Of a stretch of 64,000 nucleotides of DNA, positions 37,650 through 46,143 are shown in pieces. Both the position numbers and the translations under genes were made by a program. Each line of letters opens with the position of its first letter. The stretch's first letter is position 1. The DNA is from Oscillatoria acuminata PCC 6304 (lineage in GTDB: Bacteria > Cyanobacteriota > Cyanobacteriia > Cyanobacteriales > Laspinemataceae). The stretch spans positions 2,914,001 to 2,978,000 of the forward strand of contig NC_019693.1 of NCBI RefSeq assembly GCF_000317105.1, read 5' to 3'. Below the pieces are notes generated by a model that did not search any database, was not told the DNA's origin, and worked only from the letters and a program-made list of their open reading frames with translations.

Positions 37650-37684
37650 TGAGTTCGCTGCCTCATCCGCTCGGCCAACTGCCG

Positions 37685-38046
37685 TCTTTTTCTTTTTTAT
37701 CGATTTTAGCAGACTCTTGCCAGAATCGTTGGGAAATTTGCTTTTCCGATGACTCCCAAACCAGGGAATTCAGGGCAAAGCAACAAACCATCGTCAAAAT
37801 TATAACCCCTGGGGATGTAACCTGTCTAGGGGTAAAGTGTAACCGGGGAGATCATCAGTGGGAGCCAAGGGGGGAAACGATTCGATGAGAACCTGATGGA
37901 ATAAAAAAATAGGGATTAAAATCGAGATGCCTGGGTTTATCTAGGGCGAGTGCGATTTTCCCCCCGGGAAATGCTAGGTGCTCTTGAAGCTAGAAAATAA
38001 GTCGATATTGCGGCGATCGCATAAGAGTAAAGAAGAAACACAAACT
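37685..38046. other. upstream region of the tRNA gene and of the anchored-protein gene
   Basis: A divergent region that should hold the promoter of tRNA-Ile on the minus strand and of the gene starting at 38047 on the plus strand. I see AT-rich stretches but no unambiguous promoter. No ORF is supported. Confidence 0.4.
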
Positions 38047-38730
38047 ATGAAAGTTAACCCAACTGTCATCCTGACGTTTTTGCTGTTATCTATGATGTTT
38101 GGTGCCGGGGCCTTGAGTGCCTCCCTAGGATTAGAGTTAGGCAAAGCTGCGCTCAAGGAAGTAACTCAGCCTGACGTCCGTCCGAATACCTCGGGAGAGT
38201 CAAATTCCCCGGCGACAGGGAAGGGTCAAGGATTGAAACTCTTGAAAGAAGACGAAGTGATCAAAACCGTCAAGGCGAGAATGTCGGGCAAAGAAGTGGA
38301 ACCGGAACCCGCCCAAACGAAAGCGGTGGAACCGGCAGCAGACCAGTCCGCAGAAGCCAAAGCTGCGGAAGAACCGAAGAAAGACGAGCGGTTTCCTATC
38401 GCCACTCAAGACCAGGACGTGAGTTTGGAGGTCACTGGGGTGCGGCGACAAGGGTCTGCTCTGTTGCTGGATGTCAGTTTAAAAAATGAAGGTTCGCGAT
38501 CGGTCCAGTTTCTGTACAGTTTCTTGAATGTGACCGATGATAAGGGCCGATCGCTGAGTGCGACAACGGAAGGATTGCCGGGAGATTTGCCCCCAAGTGA
38601 CGAGAGCTATTCCGGGACCGTCAGCATTCCCACGGCATTGCTGGAAAATGCCCAGAAACTGTCCTTAACCTTGACGGATTATCCCGATCAGGAGCTTGAA
38701 CTCAAAATGTCGGAGATTCCGGTCCAATAA
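38047..38730 (+). CDS. membrane-anchored protein with beta-sandwich-like C-terminal domain
   Basis: 227 residues from the ATG at 38047; upstream in-frame starts would place a charged tail before the hydrophobic segment. Residues about 5-27 (PTVILTFLLLSMMFGAGALS) are a membrane anchor or uncleaved signal. A low-complexity Glu/Ala/Lys/Pro linker follows (about 45-125, AEAKAAEEPKKDE). The C-terminal 110 residues are beta-rich (VSLEVTGVRRQGSALLLDVS, SLKNEGSRSVQFLYSFLNVT), resembling DUF4352/FxLYD-type domains. Probably a periplasmic accessory protein; partner unknown. Confidence 0.7.
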   Translation: MKVNPTVILTFLLLSMMFGAGALSASLGLELGKAALKEVTQPDVRPNTSGESNSPATGKGQGLKLLKEDEVIKTVKARMSGKEVEPEPAQTKAVEPAADQSAEAKAAEEPKKDERFPIATQDQDVSLEVTGVRRQGSALLLDVSLKNEGSRSVQFLYSFLNVTDDKGRSLSATTEGLPGDLPPSDESYSGTVSIPTALLENAQKLSLTLTDYPDQELELKMSEIPVQ

Positions 38731-38898
38731 ACTGGAGACTCTTGTCCGGAGATAGGCCCTCTAATCAACCCTAGCATTGGGTTTAAATTAGGGGGAGGTT
38801 GTGGCATCGCAACCGGGACTACTTTCGGTGAGTTCCAGTTACGGTGCAAAGCGCTCAACGTTAGAATAGGTAATCCAAATGTTTCAAGATGAGTTGCG

Positions 38899-40632
38899 GT
38901 GGTGCGTTCTTTAAGCTATTTTTCTGCGTTGAGTGGGATGGTGACCCTAGGGGTCGTGGGATTGCAGTCGGATCTGGCGATCGCGAGTCATGTAGCGGTG
39001 GTGGTCCCGGGGAGTTCCCTTCAGACCTGGCAAGATATCGCACTGCGCTTGCTTGCGGTATTTGGACTGATTGCCATTAATGCTTTTTTCGTGACTACGG
39101 AATTTGCGATTGTGTCCGTGCGGCGATCGCGGATTAATCATTTGGCCGATAATGGCGACCTGCAAGCCAAAATTGTCCAGCATCTCCATCGCAATATCGA
39201 GCGTCTGCTGTCTACGACTCAGTTAGGCATTACCCTCTCCAGTCTGGCCCTGGGCTGGATTGGCGAAAATACGATGGCGGTTTTAGTGGCCGAATGGATT
39301 GTCTGGTTGCCGATTCGACCGGAGATTACTCAGGTGATCGCTCATTCCCTAGCAATCCCGATCGCCTTTTTAATCGTGGCTTATTTGCAAATTGTCCTCG
39401 GGGAATTGTGTCCCAAAACCTTGGCATTGCTCTATTCTGAGCAACTGGCTCGACTCCTGGGTCCCCCGAGTTTGGCGATCGCCCGATTTTTTCATCCCTT
39501 TATCTGGATCCTGGACCGCTCAACCCGCTGGCTCCTTAGTCTAGGGGGTATTCGCTTTAACTCGCAGGCTTGGTCCAATCGCATCACTCCCGAAGAGTTA
39601 CAGCTCATTATCGCCACGGAACGCGAATCCACAGGATTAGAAGCCGAGGAGCGAGAACTGCTCAATAATGTGTTTGAATTTGGGGAAGTCTGTGCTCGGG
39701 AAGTGATGGTGCCTCGGACGAGCATTCATGGGATCTCTTATGATGCCACCTTTCAAATGTTGCTCAATGAGGTCGTGAGTACGGGTCACTCCCGTTATCC
39801 CGTGATCGGGGAATCCTTAGATGATGTTCGCGGTATCATCTATTTTAAAGAATTGGCCGCACCTTTAGCCCAGGGAGTCCTCACCCCAGATAGTCCCCTA
39901 GCACCCTGGATTCGTCCGGCGCGGTTCGTTGCCGAATATACTCCTTTAAGCGAGTTGTTGCCGATCGTTCAGCGATCGCAACGACCGATGGTCATGGTGG
40001 TGGATGAATTTGGCGGAACTGCCGGTTTAGTCACCATTAGTGATTTAGTGGCTCAAATTATTGGCGAGGGCCCCGAACTCTCCGATTCTGAAGAGTTAAC
40101 CATCCAAATGGTCGATGAGCAAACTTGGATGGTCCAAGCTCAATTGAACTTGGAAGAAGTCAATGAATTGCTCAATTTTGATTTACCCCTGACGGATGAA
40201 TATCAAACCCTAGGCGGTTTCCTCCTCTATCAGTTCCAAAAAATCCCAGCGGAGGGGGAAACCCTCCTCTACGATAATTTGGAATTTACGGTGGTCTCGA
40301 CAGAAGGCCCTCGTTTGAACCAAATTCGGATTTATCGTCCAGAAGTGACGAACCCTATCTCATCTAACCTAGACTCATTTGACTCCTTGCCCACGGATTT
40401 AGATCTGAATGCCCCTGAGCAGGATTCTGCTTCCTCAGCATCGGATTTCGATCTCGATGAGTCTGACCAACAATCCTCCTCTGCATCCCGCGATTTTGAT
40501 CGGGAGGAGGACGAATTGCTCCTGTCTTCTTCACAGCATTTCGATTTCTATGAAGATGAGAATCAGGATGAGGATGAGGATGAGGAGTCACTCCCCTCTT
40601 CCCCACCAGAGTTAGATCTTGATGATCATTAG
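38899..40632 (+). CDS. CNNM/CorC-HlyC family transporter (hemolysin-like) with acidic tail
   Basis: 577 residues if the GTG at 38899 is the start; the ATG at 38938 is an alternative that shortens it by 13. After a hydrophobic N-terminus, the DUF21/CNNM membrane domain (about 45-240) includes FFVTTEFAIVSVRRSRI and TTQLGITLSSLALGWIGE. Two CBS domains (about 265-385, with EVMVPRTSI and VVDEFGGTAGLVTISDLV) and a CorC_HlyC domain (about 395-475) follow. The last 90 residues are an unusual low-complexity acidic tail (DEDEDEE, repeated SSSA/DFD). The family is linked to magnesium/cobalt or sodium-coupled divalent-cation efflux. Confidence 0.92.
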   Translation: MVRSLSYFSALSGMVTLGVVGLQSDLAIASHVAVVVPGSSLQTWQDIALRLLAVFGLIAINAFFVTTEFAIVSVRRSRINHLADNGDLQAKIVQHLHRNIERLLSTTQLGITLSSLALGWIGENTMAVLVAEWIVWLPIRPEITQVIAHSLAIPIAFLIVAYLQIVLGELCPKTLALLYSEQLARLLGPPSLAIARFFHPFIWILDRSTRWLLSLGGIRFNSQAWSNRITPEELQLIIATERESTGLEAEERELLNNVFEFGEVCAREVMVPRTSIHGISYDATFQMLLNEVVSTGHSRYPVIGESLDDVRGIIYFKELAAPLAQGVLTPDSPLAPWIRPARFVAEYTPLSELLPIVQRSQRPMVMVVDEFGGTAGLVTISDLVAQIIGEGPELSDSEELTIQMVDEQTWMVQAQLNLEEVNELLNFDLPLTDEYQTLGGFLLYQFQKIPAEGETLLYDNLEFTVVSTEGPRLNQIRIYRPEVTNPISSNLDSFDSLPTDLDLNAPEQDSASSASDFDLDESDQQSSSASRDFDREEDELLLSSSQHFDFYEDENQDEDEDEESLPSSPPELDLDDH

Positions 40633-40704
40633 AACTTGTGTTTAAGCGCCAGATCCAATTCAAGATTTCATCTTGCTGAAAATATTCTGATGTGACAGAA
40701 CTTT

Positions 40705-40893
40705 TCATTCCACCATTGCTGGCGTTTGAACTTCATCTAATAATCCATCTGAACCTTTTTTCGGTTTAGGCATTCGTTTAATGTAATCTCGAATTACTTC
40801 TGACATTGAAAGTTCACGCCGTTCAGCTTCTGCTTTCAGGCGGTCTAATTCTTGAGTATTTAATCGAATCCTAAGCATATAATCTCTAGCCAT
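40705..40893 (-). CDS. ribbon-helix-helix (CopG-like) small protein
   Basis: 62 residues: a short basic strand MARDYMLRIRLNTQEL, a helix DRLKAEAERRELSMSEVIRD and a polar tail. This is the ribbon-helix-helix DNA-binding pattern of CopG/antitoxin-like proteins. No toxin gene is recognisable next to it, so it may be an orphan antitoxin or a small repressor. Confidence 0.75.
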   Translation of the reverse strand: MARDYMLRIRLNTQELDRLKAEAERRELSMSEVIRDYIKRMPKPKKGSDGLLDEVQTPAMVE

Positions 40894-41643
40894 GTCGTTC
40901 TTTTCGTTGCTACAACAATTCTAGGTTAACAATTAGGCTGAGAATATGACAACAAACCAGAGGAAGATGATAATTTAAAAAAAAGTTAGAGGGGAAATAG
41001 CTGGTTATGATTCTCCAGATAGAGGAAGCTCTGTCTAAGGGGTCCGCAACGGTGTAAAACTCTACTTTTTGATGTGGCTTTTCAGGCCAGCCGATTCGGG
41101 CGGACAACAAAGCTGGGAAAGGATTTCGGAAAGATTTGGCCTTTCCCTAACCGAGTCCCTGGTTTAGGGCCTAATTTCGGCTTTAGACTTTAACATTTTA
41201 AATCCTGCAAGCAAAGGCAACCCTCTATCTTAAGGAATGGTTTTTCTCTTTTGCTATCACAGTGAACTGCCTAGCTGTGGCTATGTTTTATCCGAATTCC
41301 CTCCGGGGTTCATGGCGTTCAACATTTTCAAGCTGTGGGAGGGAAAACTATTTCTTCAAATCGGGTTATTTAACCCAGAGATGGGTTGCCCTTCAAGAAT
41401 GAAGTCAAAAACCCAGTTTCTTGGCGCTTTCTTTTAGGAGTTGGACTGCTTTAAAGTCGAGTCGGTAGACTATCAGTACCGGATTCTGGGTGAGTGTCCA
41501 TTAGGGGGGGGGACCCCACCCTAACCCTCCCCTTGCCAAGGGGAGGGGACCGGAGGTGGTGTTTATACCTAAGACGGTTGTCAAGGGCGTGCGATCGCCC
41601 TTCAAAACCCATCAATATCAGCCAGATTCACCGTGAGTTGGGT
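40894..41643. other. gene-free stretch with a REP-like palindrome
   Basis: At 41500-41560 lies a palindromic unit (GGACCCCACCCTAACCCTCC, CCTTGCCAAGGGGAGGGG, ACCGGAGGTGG) shared with 58120-58215. The rest has no ORF I can support. Two weak dyads (around 41040 and 41390) are seen but not interpretable. Confidence 0.5.
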
Positions 41644-42330
41644 TCACGAACCCCGTTGAAGGTAAGGCAAGGGATCGGTTAATCCCAATTCTGCAAATGC
41701 GGCTAAACGTAACTGACAAGAGTCACAGACTCCACAAGGGCGATCGCCTCCGGCATAACAAGACCAGGTTTTTTCCCAGGGGACCCCTAAGCGATTCCCC
41801 AATTGGATAATTTCGGTTTTTTTCAGTTCAATCAGGGGGGTGACAATTTCCGTTGCCTCGGATTCTCTCCCCTGTTTCGTCCCGAGTCGAAAGACATTCT
41901 GCATGGCTTGGATGTAGTCGGGACGGCAGTCAGGATAGCCGGAATAGTCGATGGCATTCACCCCAATGTAAACTCGATGGGCATCGGTGGCTTCGGCGTA
42001 GGCGAGAGCAAAGCTCAGAAAGATGGTATTTCGAGCGGGAACGTAGGTGATGGGAATACTCTGCCCCATTTCCTCCACGGACCGATCGCAGGGGAGGTCG
42101 ATTTTGTCGTCGGTGAGGGCCGACCCTCCCCACTGTCGCAAGTCAAAGGAGACGATTTGATGTTCGGCGACCCCCGCCGATTGGGCGATCGCCCTTGCCG
42201 CTTCCAGTTCCCGGCGATGCCGTTGTTGGTAATCAAAGGACATCGCATAACAGGTGCAGCCATCGGCTTTGGCTTGGTAGAGCACCGTGGAGGAGTCCAA
42301 TCCTCCGGATAATAAAATAACTGCTTTCAC
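41644..42330 (-). CDS. queC: 7-cyano-7-deazaguanine synthase QueC
   Basis: 228 residues counted from the GTG at 42330 (VKAVILLSGGLDSSTVLY); a longer in-frame start at 42447 adds a low-quality leader. QueC converts CDG to preQ0 with ATP and ammonia in queuosine synthesis. Seen: the PP-loop SGGLDSST (about 8-15), the segment SIPITYVPARNTIFLSFAL, IGVNAIDYSGYPDCRPDYI, and the C-terminal zinc-binding cysteines CYAGGDRPCGVCDSC. Length matches the family (about 225). Confidence 0.95.
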   Translation of the reverse strand: MKAVILLSGGLDSSTVLYQAKADGCTCYAMSFDYQQRHRRELEAARAIAQSAGVAEHQIVSFDLRQWGGSALTDDKIDLPCDRSVEEMGQSIPITYVPARNTIFLSFALAYAEATDAHRVYIGVNAIDYSGYPDCRPDYIQAMQNVFRLGTKQGRESEATEIVTPLIELKKTEIIQLGNRLGVPWEKTWSCYAGGDRPCGVCDSCQLRLAAFAELGLTDPLPYLQRGS

Positions 42331-42646
42331 GCTTTTTTCTGGGTTAGCCTTTTCTACTATTCTGGCAGGGATGGGAATGCGATCGCCCCTACACCTCCGG
42401 CCCAGTTCCAAGACCCCCCATCTCTCCCTCCCTTGGACCGCCTGCAATAAATGTTTACATTTTTCCCATAATTACCTTCGGTTTAGTAACATTTTGTATC
42501 GTTTTGAAATGTTACTTTATGGATTTTTTAGGGCTGATTCGTTAAGCTAAAAAAAATAAGGAGCGGTAGAGGAAAATTTATGGCAACTAATCCGACGGGG
42601 ACAATCAAACAACCGATGTGGCAAACCATCGTCCTATTAAGCCTAG

Positions 42647-44388
42647 GGCGTCGGTTCAGTAAAAAATCTTGACAAAACTCAGAAAATGTGTATTTACCTG
42701 CTTGATTCAACTACAGTGCGGCCTGTTGTATTGGTAAAACCTCATTCATTCGAGCAATGACATGAAGATTATGGACAACAGCCACTCGTCTGAGGTCGAA
42801 GAGGTTTTTGCGCTGTCCAATATAACGGGCGCGTTTGTCCTGCCACTGTCCGACATGAGCAAGAGAATGTTCTACAGAGGTTCTCTCCCTCAGTTGTGCG
42901 CGACCGCTTGATGTAGATTGACGCTGACGCAATTCCTGCATCAATCCTTCATCGGGATGGATAGATATGCTGCGGCCATTCTTACTCGTAGTACAGCGTT
43001 CTCTCAGGGGACAAACTGCACAGTCCGGTTTTGGAAAATGAACGACCTTACCGGGTTCAAACGGCATAATAACTTGATTTGGACAACTAATTACCTGGTT
43101 TTCCCAGTCAAAAACAAAAGCGTTTTTATCAAATCGTCCTGAGTTTCTTACTGGCCATGCCTTACAAAATATTTGTAATTGTTCAGAGCGTTCTTTTACC
43201 CAATGACTCGACAAATAAGCTCGGTCGATATGGAGTTCATTTAACTGAACCTGTTGTCTTTTTAAGTCAAGTTCTAAGTCAACAGTGGCAGCGGATTCTG
43301 GTGTATTAGCTCGGGTTACAGCCACCGCTCGAATCACCCCTATATCTAAATCTTTAAGAATATGGCGTTTATAACCATTTATTTTTTGAGAGCGGCTTTT
43401 TCGGCCATGCCGCATATCTGGGTCTTCAATGGAAATGCGTCGGTCCTTAGCAACCCCTTTGGCCAGCTTCGGCACTCCCATTGTGTCTAATGTCACATTT
43501 TGGGATTCAATCAATCGGGCAACCTGGAGAGGAGCTTGTGCCTCTTCTATTTCATCAGGATTAGGCTGCTGTTGCATCCATTCTTCTACAGAATTCAGGC
43601 TGTTTAGTATAGTTGATAATGCCTGTTGGCTTTCGCCTGGGTCATCCCAGTTTAAATCTAATGCGGCTTTTAAGCTAGAACTATTGACAAAATCCGCTCC
43701 GGCTTCATTGGCAATTTCTGCCAGCCCCCACCCCTGCTGTACAGCTATTATACTCAACGCCTTACGCAGAGCATGACCCAAGAGATTATAGGTATCTTCA
43801 ACTTTACCGGCACCCCATAAAGGAGAGGAATCTAATGCAGCTCTTAACTTAGCCGAACCAAAACCTCCTTTGAGCTTGGCAATTTCTACAGTACGGTCAA
43901 TTAAACGTTGGTCAAAGCCTTTTTTAATTAAGGCGCTTCTGAATCTTATTAAAGTGGCTTTACTAAATGGGGGTTTTTCACAATGTAGACAATCGAAAAC
44001 CAATTGCCACCGGAGATCCATGACTAGCTCTTCAATCACTTCTTCGTCAGAAATACCCAGATAAGCTTGGAGAATAGTGGCTAAGGCCAATTGGGCTGGT
44101 GCGATGGGACAGTTGCCCATTGTGCTGTCTTTAAAAATGGTGTTTAGTTCTTCTTGAAACTCATCATCGAATATGAACAAACGGTTCAGGCGAAGAAAAG
44201 TAAAAAGCTTGGCTTTTTTGATGCGATTAATAATTACCTGTTCTGAATCTGATAGCTCTACTGGCGGGTGCCACAAAGGAGGACGCATAGACTTTATACC
44301 GTAATGAGGGCTTGAATTTAATCGGGTCGTCCATTTCAGTTATGCATAGTCCAGCCGTTTTGTCAAGCCCGGGTACTGAACCGACGCC
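42647..44388 (-). mobile_element. complete IS1182-type insertion sequence
   Basis: 1742 bp. Terminal inverted repeats GGCGTCGGTTCAGTA plus a conserved inner block CTTGACAAAAC separated by six variable bases (about 33 bp in all). The 4-bp palindromic CTAG is present at both flanks (42643-42646 and 44389-44392). It contains a single transposase gene on the minus strand. Precise removal restores the interrupted reading frame, so the ends are firm. Confidence 0.93.
42711..44288 (-). CDS. IS1182 family transposase
   Basis: A 525-residue transposase with an N-terminal DUF772-type domain (about 60-130: PAQLALATILQAYLGISDEE, RWQLVFDCL, KATLIRFRSAL). The DDE core has ALDSSPLWG (Asp), LHIDRAYLSS (Asp) and a late TSVEHSLAHVGQWQ (Glu). 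Cysteines in CAVCPLRERC (about 420-429) form the usual zinc-like insert. Full length with intact ends around it, so probably functional. Confidence 0.93.
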   Translation of the reverse strand: MRPPLWHPPVELSDSEQVIINRIKKAKLFTFLRLNRLFIFDDEFQEELNTIFKDSTMGNCPIAPAQLALATILQAYLGISDEEVIEELVMDLRWQLVFDCLHCEKPPFSKATLIRFRSALIKKGFDQRLIDRTVEIAKLKGGFGSAKLRAALDSSPLWGAGKVEDTYNLLGHALRKALSIIAVQQGWGLAEIANEAGADFVNSSSLKAALDLNWDDPGESQQALSTILNSLNSVEEWMQQQPNPDEIEEAQAPLQVARLIESQNVTLDTMGVPKLAKGVAKDRRISIEDPDMRHGRKSRSQKINGYKRHILKDLDIGVIRAVAVTRANTPESAATVDLELDLKRQQVQLNELHIDRAYLSSHWVKERSEQLQIFCKAWPVRNSGRFDKNAFVFDWENQVISCPNQVIMPFEPGKVVHFPKPDCAVCPLRERCTTSKNGRSISIHPDEGLMQELRQRQSTSSGRAQLRERTSVEHSLAHVGQWQDKRARYIGQRKNLFDLRRVAVVHNLHVIARMNEVLPIQQAAL

Positions 44389-44870
44389 CTAGGGTTTTGG
44401 CTGAGTGCCTGCCTGTTGCTGGATCTGGTCATTCTGCCGAGTATGTATGCAGCCGGAATGATGCAAGCAGCCGGGTTTGCTTCCGCCGGTTATCTGCTAT
44501 TTGGGATGTTTAATCGCATTGAATTATTATGTGCCGCGTTAGTTTTGACCGGAATTCTCACGGTGGTTAAACGGCATCAATTTAACGAAAAGTGGACAGT
44601 TCCTGCTATTATCCTATCCGTTATCCTGCTATTCGTTGTATTGATTGATACCTACAGCTTGACGCCGCAAATGAGCGCTTTGGCGATGCAACTGAATATA
44701 TTTGAGCCAGTCCAAGGGATTCCCACAGGCATGAATCAAATGCAGCAAGGGTATTGGATGCTGGAACTGTTCAAACTGGGCAGCAGTGGCATTTTGCTCA
44801 GTTGGATGTATCGCAATCAACAACAACGCCTCGCTTCGTAAGGGTTTCGGGATAAAAATTTTAAGTCAGC

Positions 44871-44903
44871 AAAAGGCCCCCAGATACCTGGGGGCTTTTG
44901 CTT
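44871..44903 (+). terminator. rho-independent terminator
   Basis: AAAAGGCCCCCAG-ATAC-CTGGGGGCTTTTG, 30 bases after the stop of the interrupted membrane-protein gene. The flanking A-tract and T-tract make it bidirectional. Confidence 0.88.
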
Positions 44904-44910
44904 ATGCTTA

Positions 44911-45066
44911 GGGAACTCCAAAAAATAAAATCTCCAAAACGTTCGTTCGTAGGATCAACGGAGTAGCCGCGTCAATGTAGGGGCGCAATGCTTGCGCCCC
45001 AGGGGCGCAAGCATTGCGCCCCTACACTTTCACTTGAACGGTTGGATGATTTATATTTTGCAATCA
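44911..45066. mobile_element. family 2 element (MITE-like), full copy
   Basis: Left end GGGAACTCCAAAAAATAAAA... with AAAACGTTCGTTCG. The right end is the complement of ATTGCAAAATATAAATCATC and CCAACCGTTCAAGTG. The ends are imperfect inverted repeats of about 35 bases. The interior is the hairpin GTAGGGGCGCAATGCTTGCG... and its complement. The right end overlaps the gap just before the UPF0016 gene stop. Confidence 0.8.
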
Positions 45067-45089
45067 TCTTAGGCAAAACTAACGCCGGT

Positions 45090-45431
45090 TTAATCGGGGT
45101 CGGAGAGGGCAATTGTGGGGGGTTCGGCTTCGGAGGAAGCGTCTTCTTCGTCCTGTTCTTCGTCTTTGCCAAACAGGAGACGCAGAGCAATGATGGCAAA
45201 ACCTAGGGCGGCGATCGCCTTGAGCAGATGATCAGGAAGGAGTTGCGCGACCCCTTCTCCGGCTAACACTCCGAGCAAACTGGCTAACAGAAGTGCGCCA
45301 GCCGTTCCGAAAAATACAGATTGGGGGAATTTTGAACTCCCCCCGAGGGCGATCGCCGCGACTTGGCTTTTGTCTCCTAATTCTGCTAAAAAAATCGTGA
45401 TAAAACTTACGCCGAGAAGTTGCCAGTCCAT
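45090..45431 (-). CDS. UPF0016/GDT1 family cation exporter subunit (split form)
   Basis: 113 residues. The signature FLAELGDKSQVAAIAL (about 14-29) is the cation-binding ELGDKS motif of UPF0016. The family exchanges Mn2+ (or Ca2+) for protons; the single-chain homologue in Synechocystis is the thylakoid Mn exporter Mnx. Three helices, then an acidic tail (KDEEQDEEDASSEAE). Full-length family members carry two such motifs. Here the second half is encoded by the adjacent upstream gene, so the two proteins should pair. Split pairs have been described as hemi manganese exchangers in filamentous cyanobacteria. Confidence 0.9.
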   Translation of the reverse strand: MDWQLLGVSFITIFLAELGDKSQVAAIALGGSSKFPQSVFFGTAGALLLASLLGVLAGEGVAQLLPDHLLKAIAALGFAIIALRLLFGKDEEQDEEDASSEAEPPTIALSDPD

Positions 45432-45514
45432 TGTTTGCTATCCTGCTTGAAGTTTAAAAGGGTCCTAAACCAAAAAATGAGAGAAAGGGTGGGGCTGCTC
45501 TTGAGGCGGTGATT

Positions 45515-46012
45515 TTAATGCAGAATATCCCACACCAGCATTGCAGAGACAAACAACAGCACAACTCCCGCTGATTTTTCGAGGGTTTTAGGGGAGATGC
45601 GACTCGCTAACCAGCGACCGAGGAGGACCCCTAATAAGCTAGTCGCGACCAATGCGGAACCGGCACCGGCAAAGACAATCCAGGGAGATTGGGATTCAGC
45701 GGTCATTAACAGGGTGGCGACTTGGGTTTTGTCTCCTAATTCCGCCAGGAAAATGGTCACGAAGGTGGAAGCGAAAACACTCCAGGCTCCCTGACGGGCT
45801 TTAGGGGTTCGGGTTTTGAGTGCAGTCTGGGGTGATGGGGTGGAGGGTGAGAGTTGTTCTAGGGCAGTGGGTAGGGTTAGAGCGCGTTCTAAGCAGGCTT
45901 CCGCATCGGAGGGGACGGGAGACAAGGTGGGAAGGGTCTCAGTCGCATCGGTGACAGAAGAAGTGTTCAAAGTGTTCGCTGGCATGGAGGGTAACCGCTG
46001 TAGTTTTTTCAT
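45515..46012 (-). CDS. UPF0016/GDT1 family cation exporter subunit (second half, N-terminal extension)
   Basis: 165 residues. The N-terminal 70 are polar and Ser/Thr/Pro-rich, possibly a targeting or regulatory tail. Then a half-exporter follows with FLAELGDKTQVATLLM (about 90-105), a glycine-rich helix AGAGSALVATSLLGVLLG and a final helix VVLLFVSAMLVWDIL. It lies 83 bases upstream of its partner on the same strand. Together they supply the two ELGDK motifs of a complete Mn2+/Ca2+:H+ antiporter. Confidence 0.9.
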   Translation of the reverse strand: MKKLQRLPSMPANTLNTSSVTDATETLPTLSPVPSDAEACLERALTLPTALEQLSPSTPSPQTALKTRTPKARQGAWSVFASTFVTIFLAELGDKTQVATLLMTAESQSPWIVFAGAGSALVATSLLGVLLGRWLASRISPKTLEKSAGVVLLFVSAMLVWDILH

Positions 46013-46143
46013 TTATGTTTCATTATTCCCGACTCTCCCCCCAAAAATCAACCGAAAGGTAGAGAAGAGGGTCTCTAGAGTCACAGCCTCTATTAAAAGG
46101 AATAGGAGGGAGGTAAAGAGAAATCGCGGGAAAGAGAACCGGC

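Larger units (their letters stand above)
35297..37684 (-). tRNA. trnI-CAU: tRNA-Ile(CAU) gene split by a group II intron
   Basis: Exon 1 (37684 down to 37650) runs from CGGCAGT through the D-arm to the anticodon loop ...GCGAACTCA. Exon 2 (35334 down to 35298) is TAATTCGCC... through the T-arm GCAGG-TTCAACT-CCTGC to ACTGCCG, with discriminator A at 35297. Joined, they give a 73-base cloverleaf: acceptor CGGCAGT/ACTGCCG, anticodon stem GCGAA/TTCGC, loop CTCATAA with anticodon CAU, five-base variable loop, no encoded CCA. The layout (CTCATAA loop, TGGC start of D-arm) matches bacterial and chloroplast tRNA-Ile2, whose C34 is converted to lysidine by TilS so that it reads AUA. The break lies between anticodon bases 35 and 36. 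Function requires intron splicing unless another copy exists. Confidence 0.9.
42580..44841 (+). pseudogene. four-TM membrane protein gene (DUF4149-like) interrupted by an IS1182-type element
   Basis: The 5' part 42580-42646 (MATNPTGTIKQPMWQTIVLL...) and 3' part from 44393 join in frame when the IS and one CTAG copy are removed. The result is a 171-residue protein with four hydrophobic helices (LLLDLVILPSMYAAGMMQAA, RIELLCAALVLTGILTVV, ILSVILLFVVLIDTYSL, FKLGSSGILLSWMY). The family call is tentative. AGGAGCGG precedes the ATG. A terminator follows at 44871-44903. The gene is inactive as long as the IS remains. Confidence 0.85.

Noticed and set aside
37372-37888. Open frames inside the 5' part of the group II intron
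   Set aside because: They overlap structured intron RNA (domains I-III) and the tRNA exon and have no protein features.
44980-45030. Possible CRISPR-like repeats from GTAGGGGCGCAATGC units
   Set aside because: The units are single palindromes scattered at several loci without regular spacers or cas genes. They are dispersed hairpin repeats.
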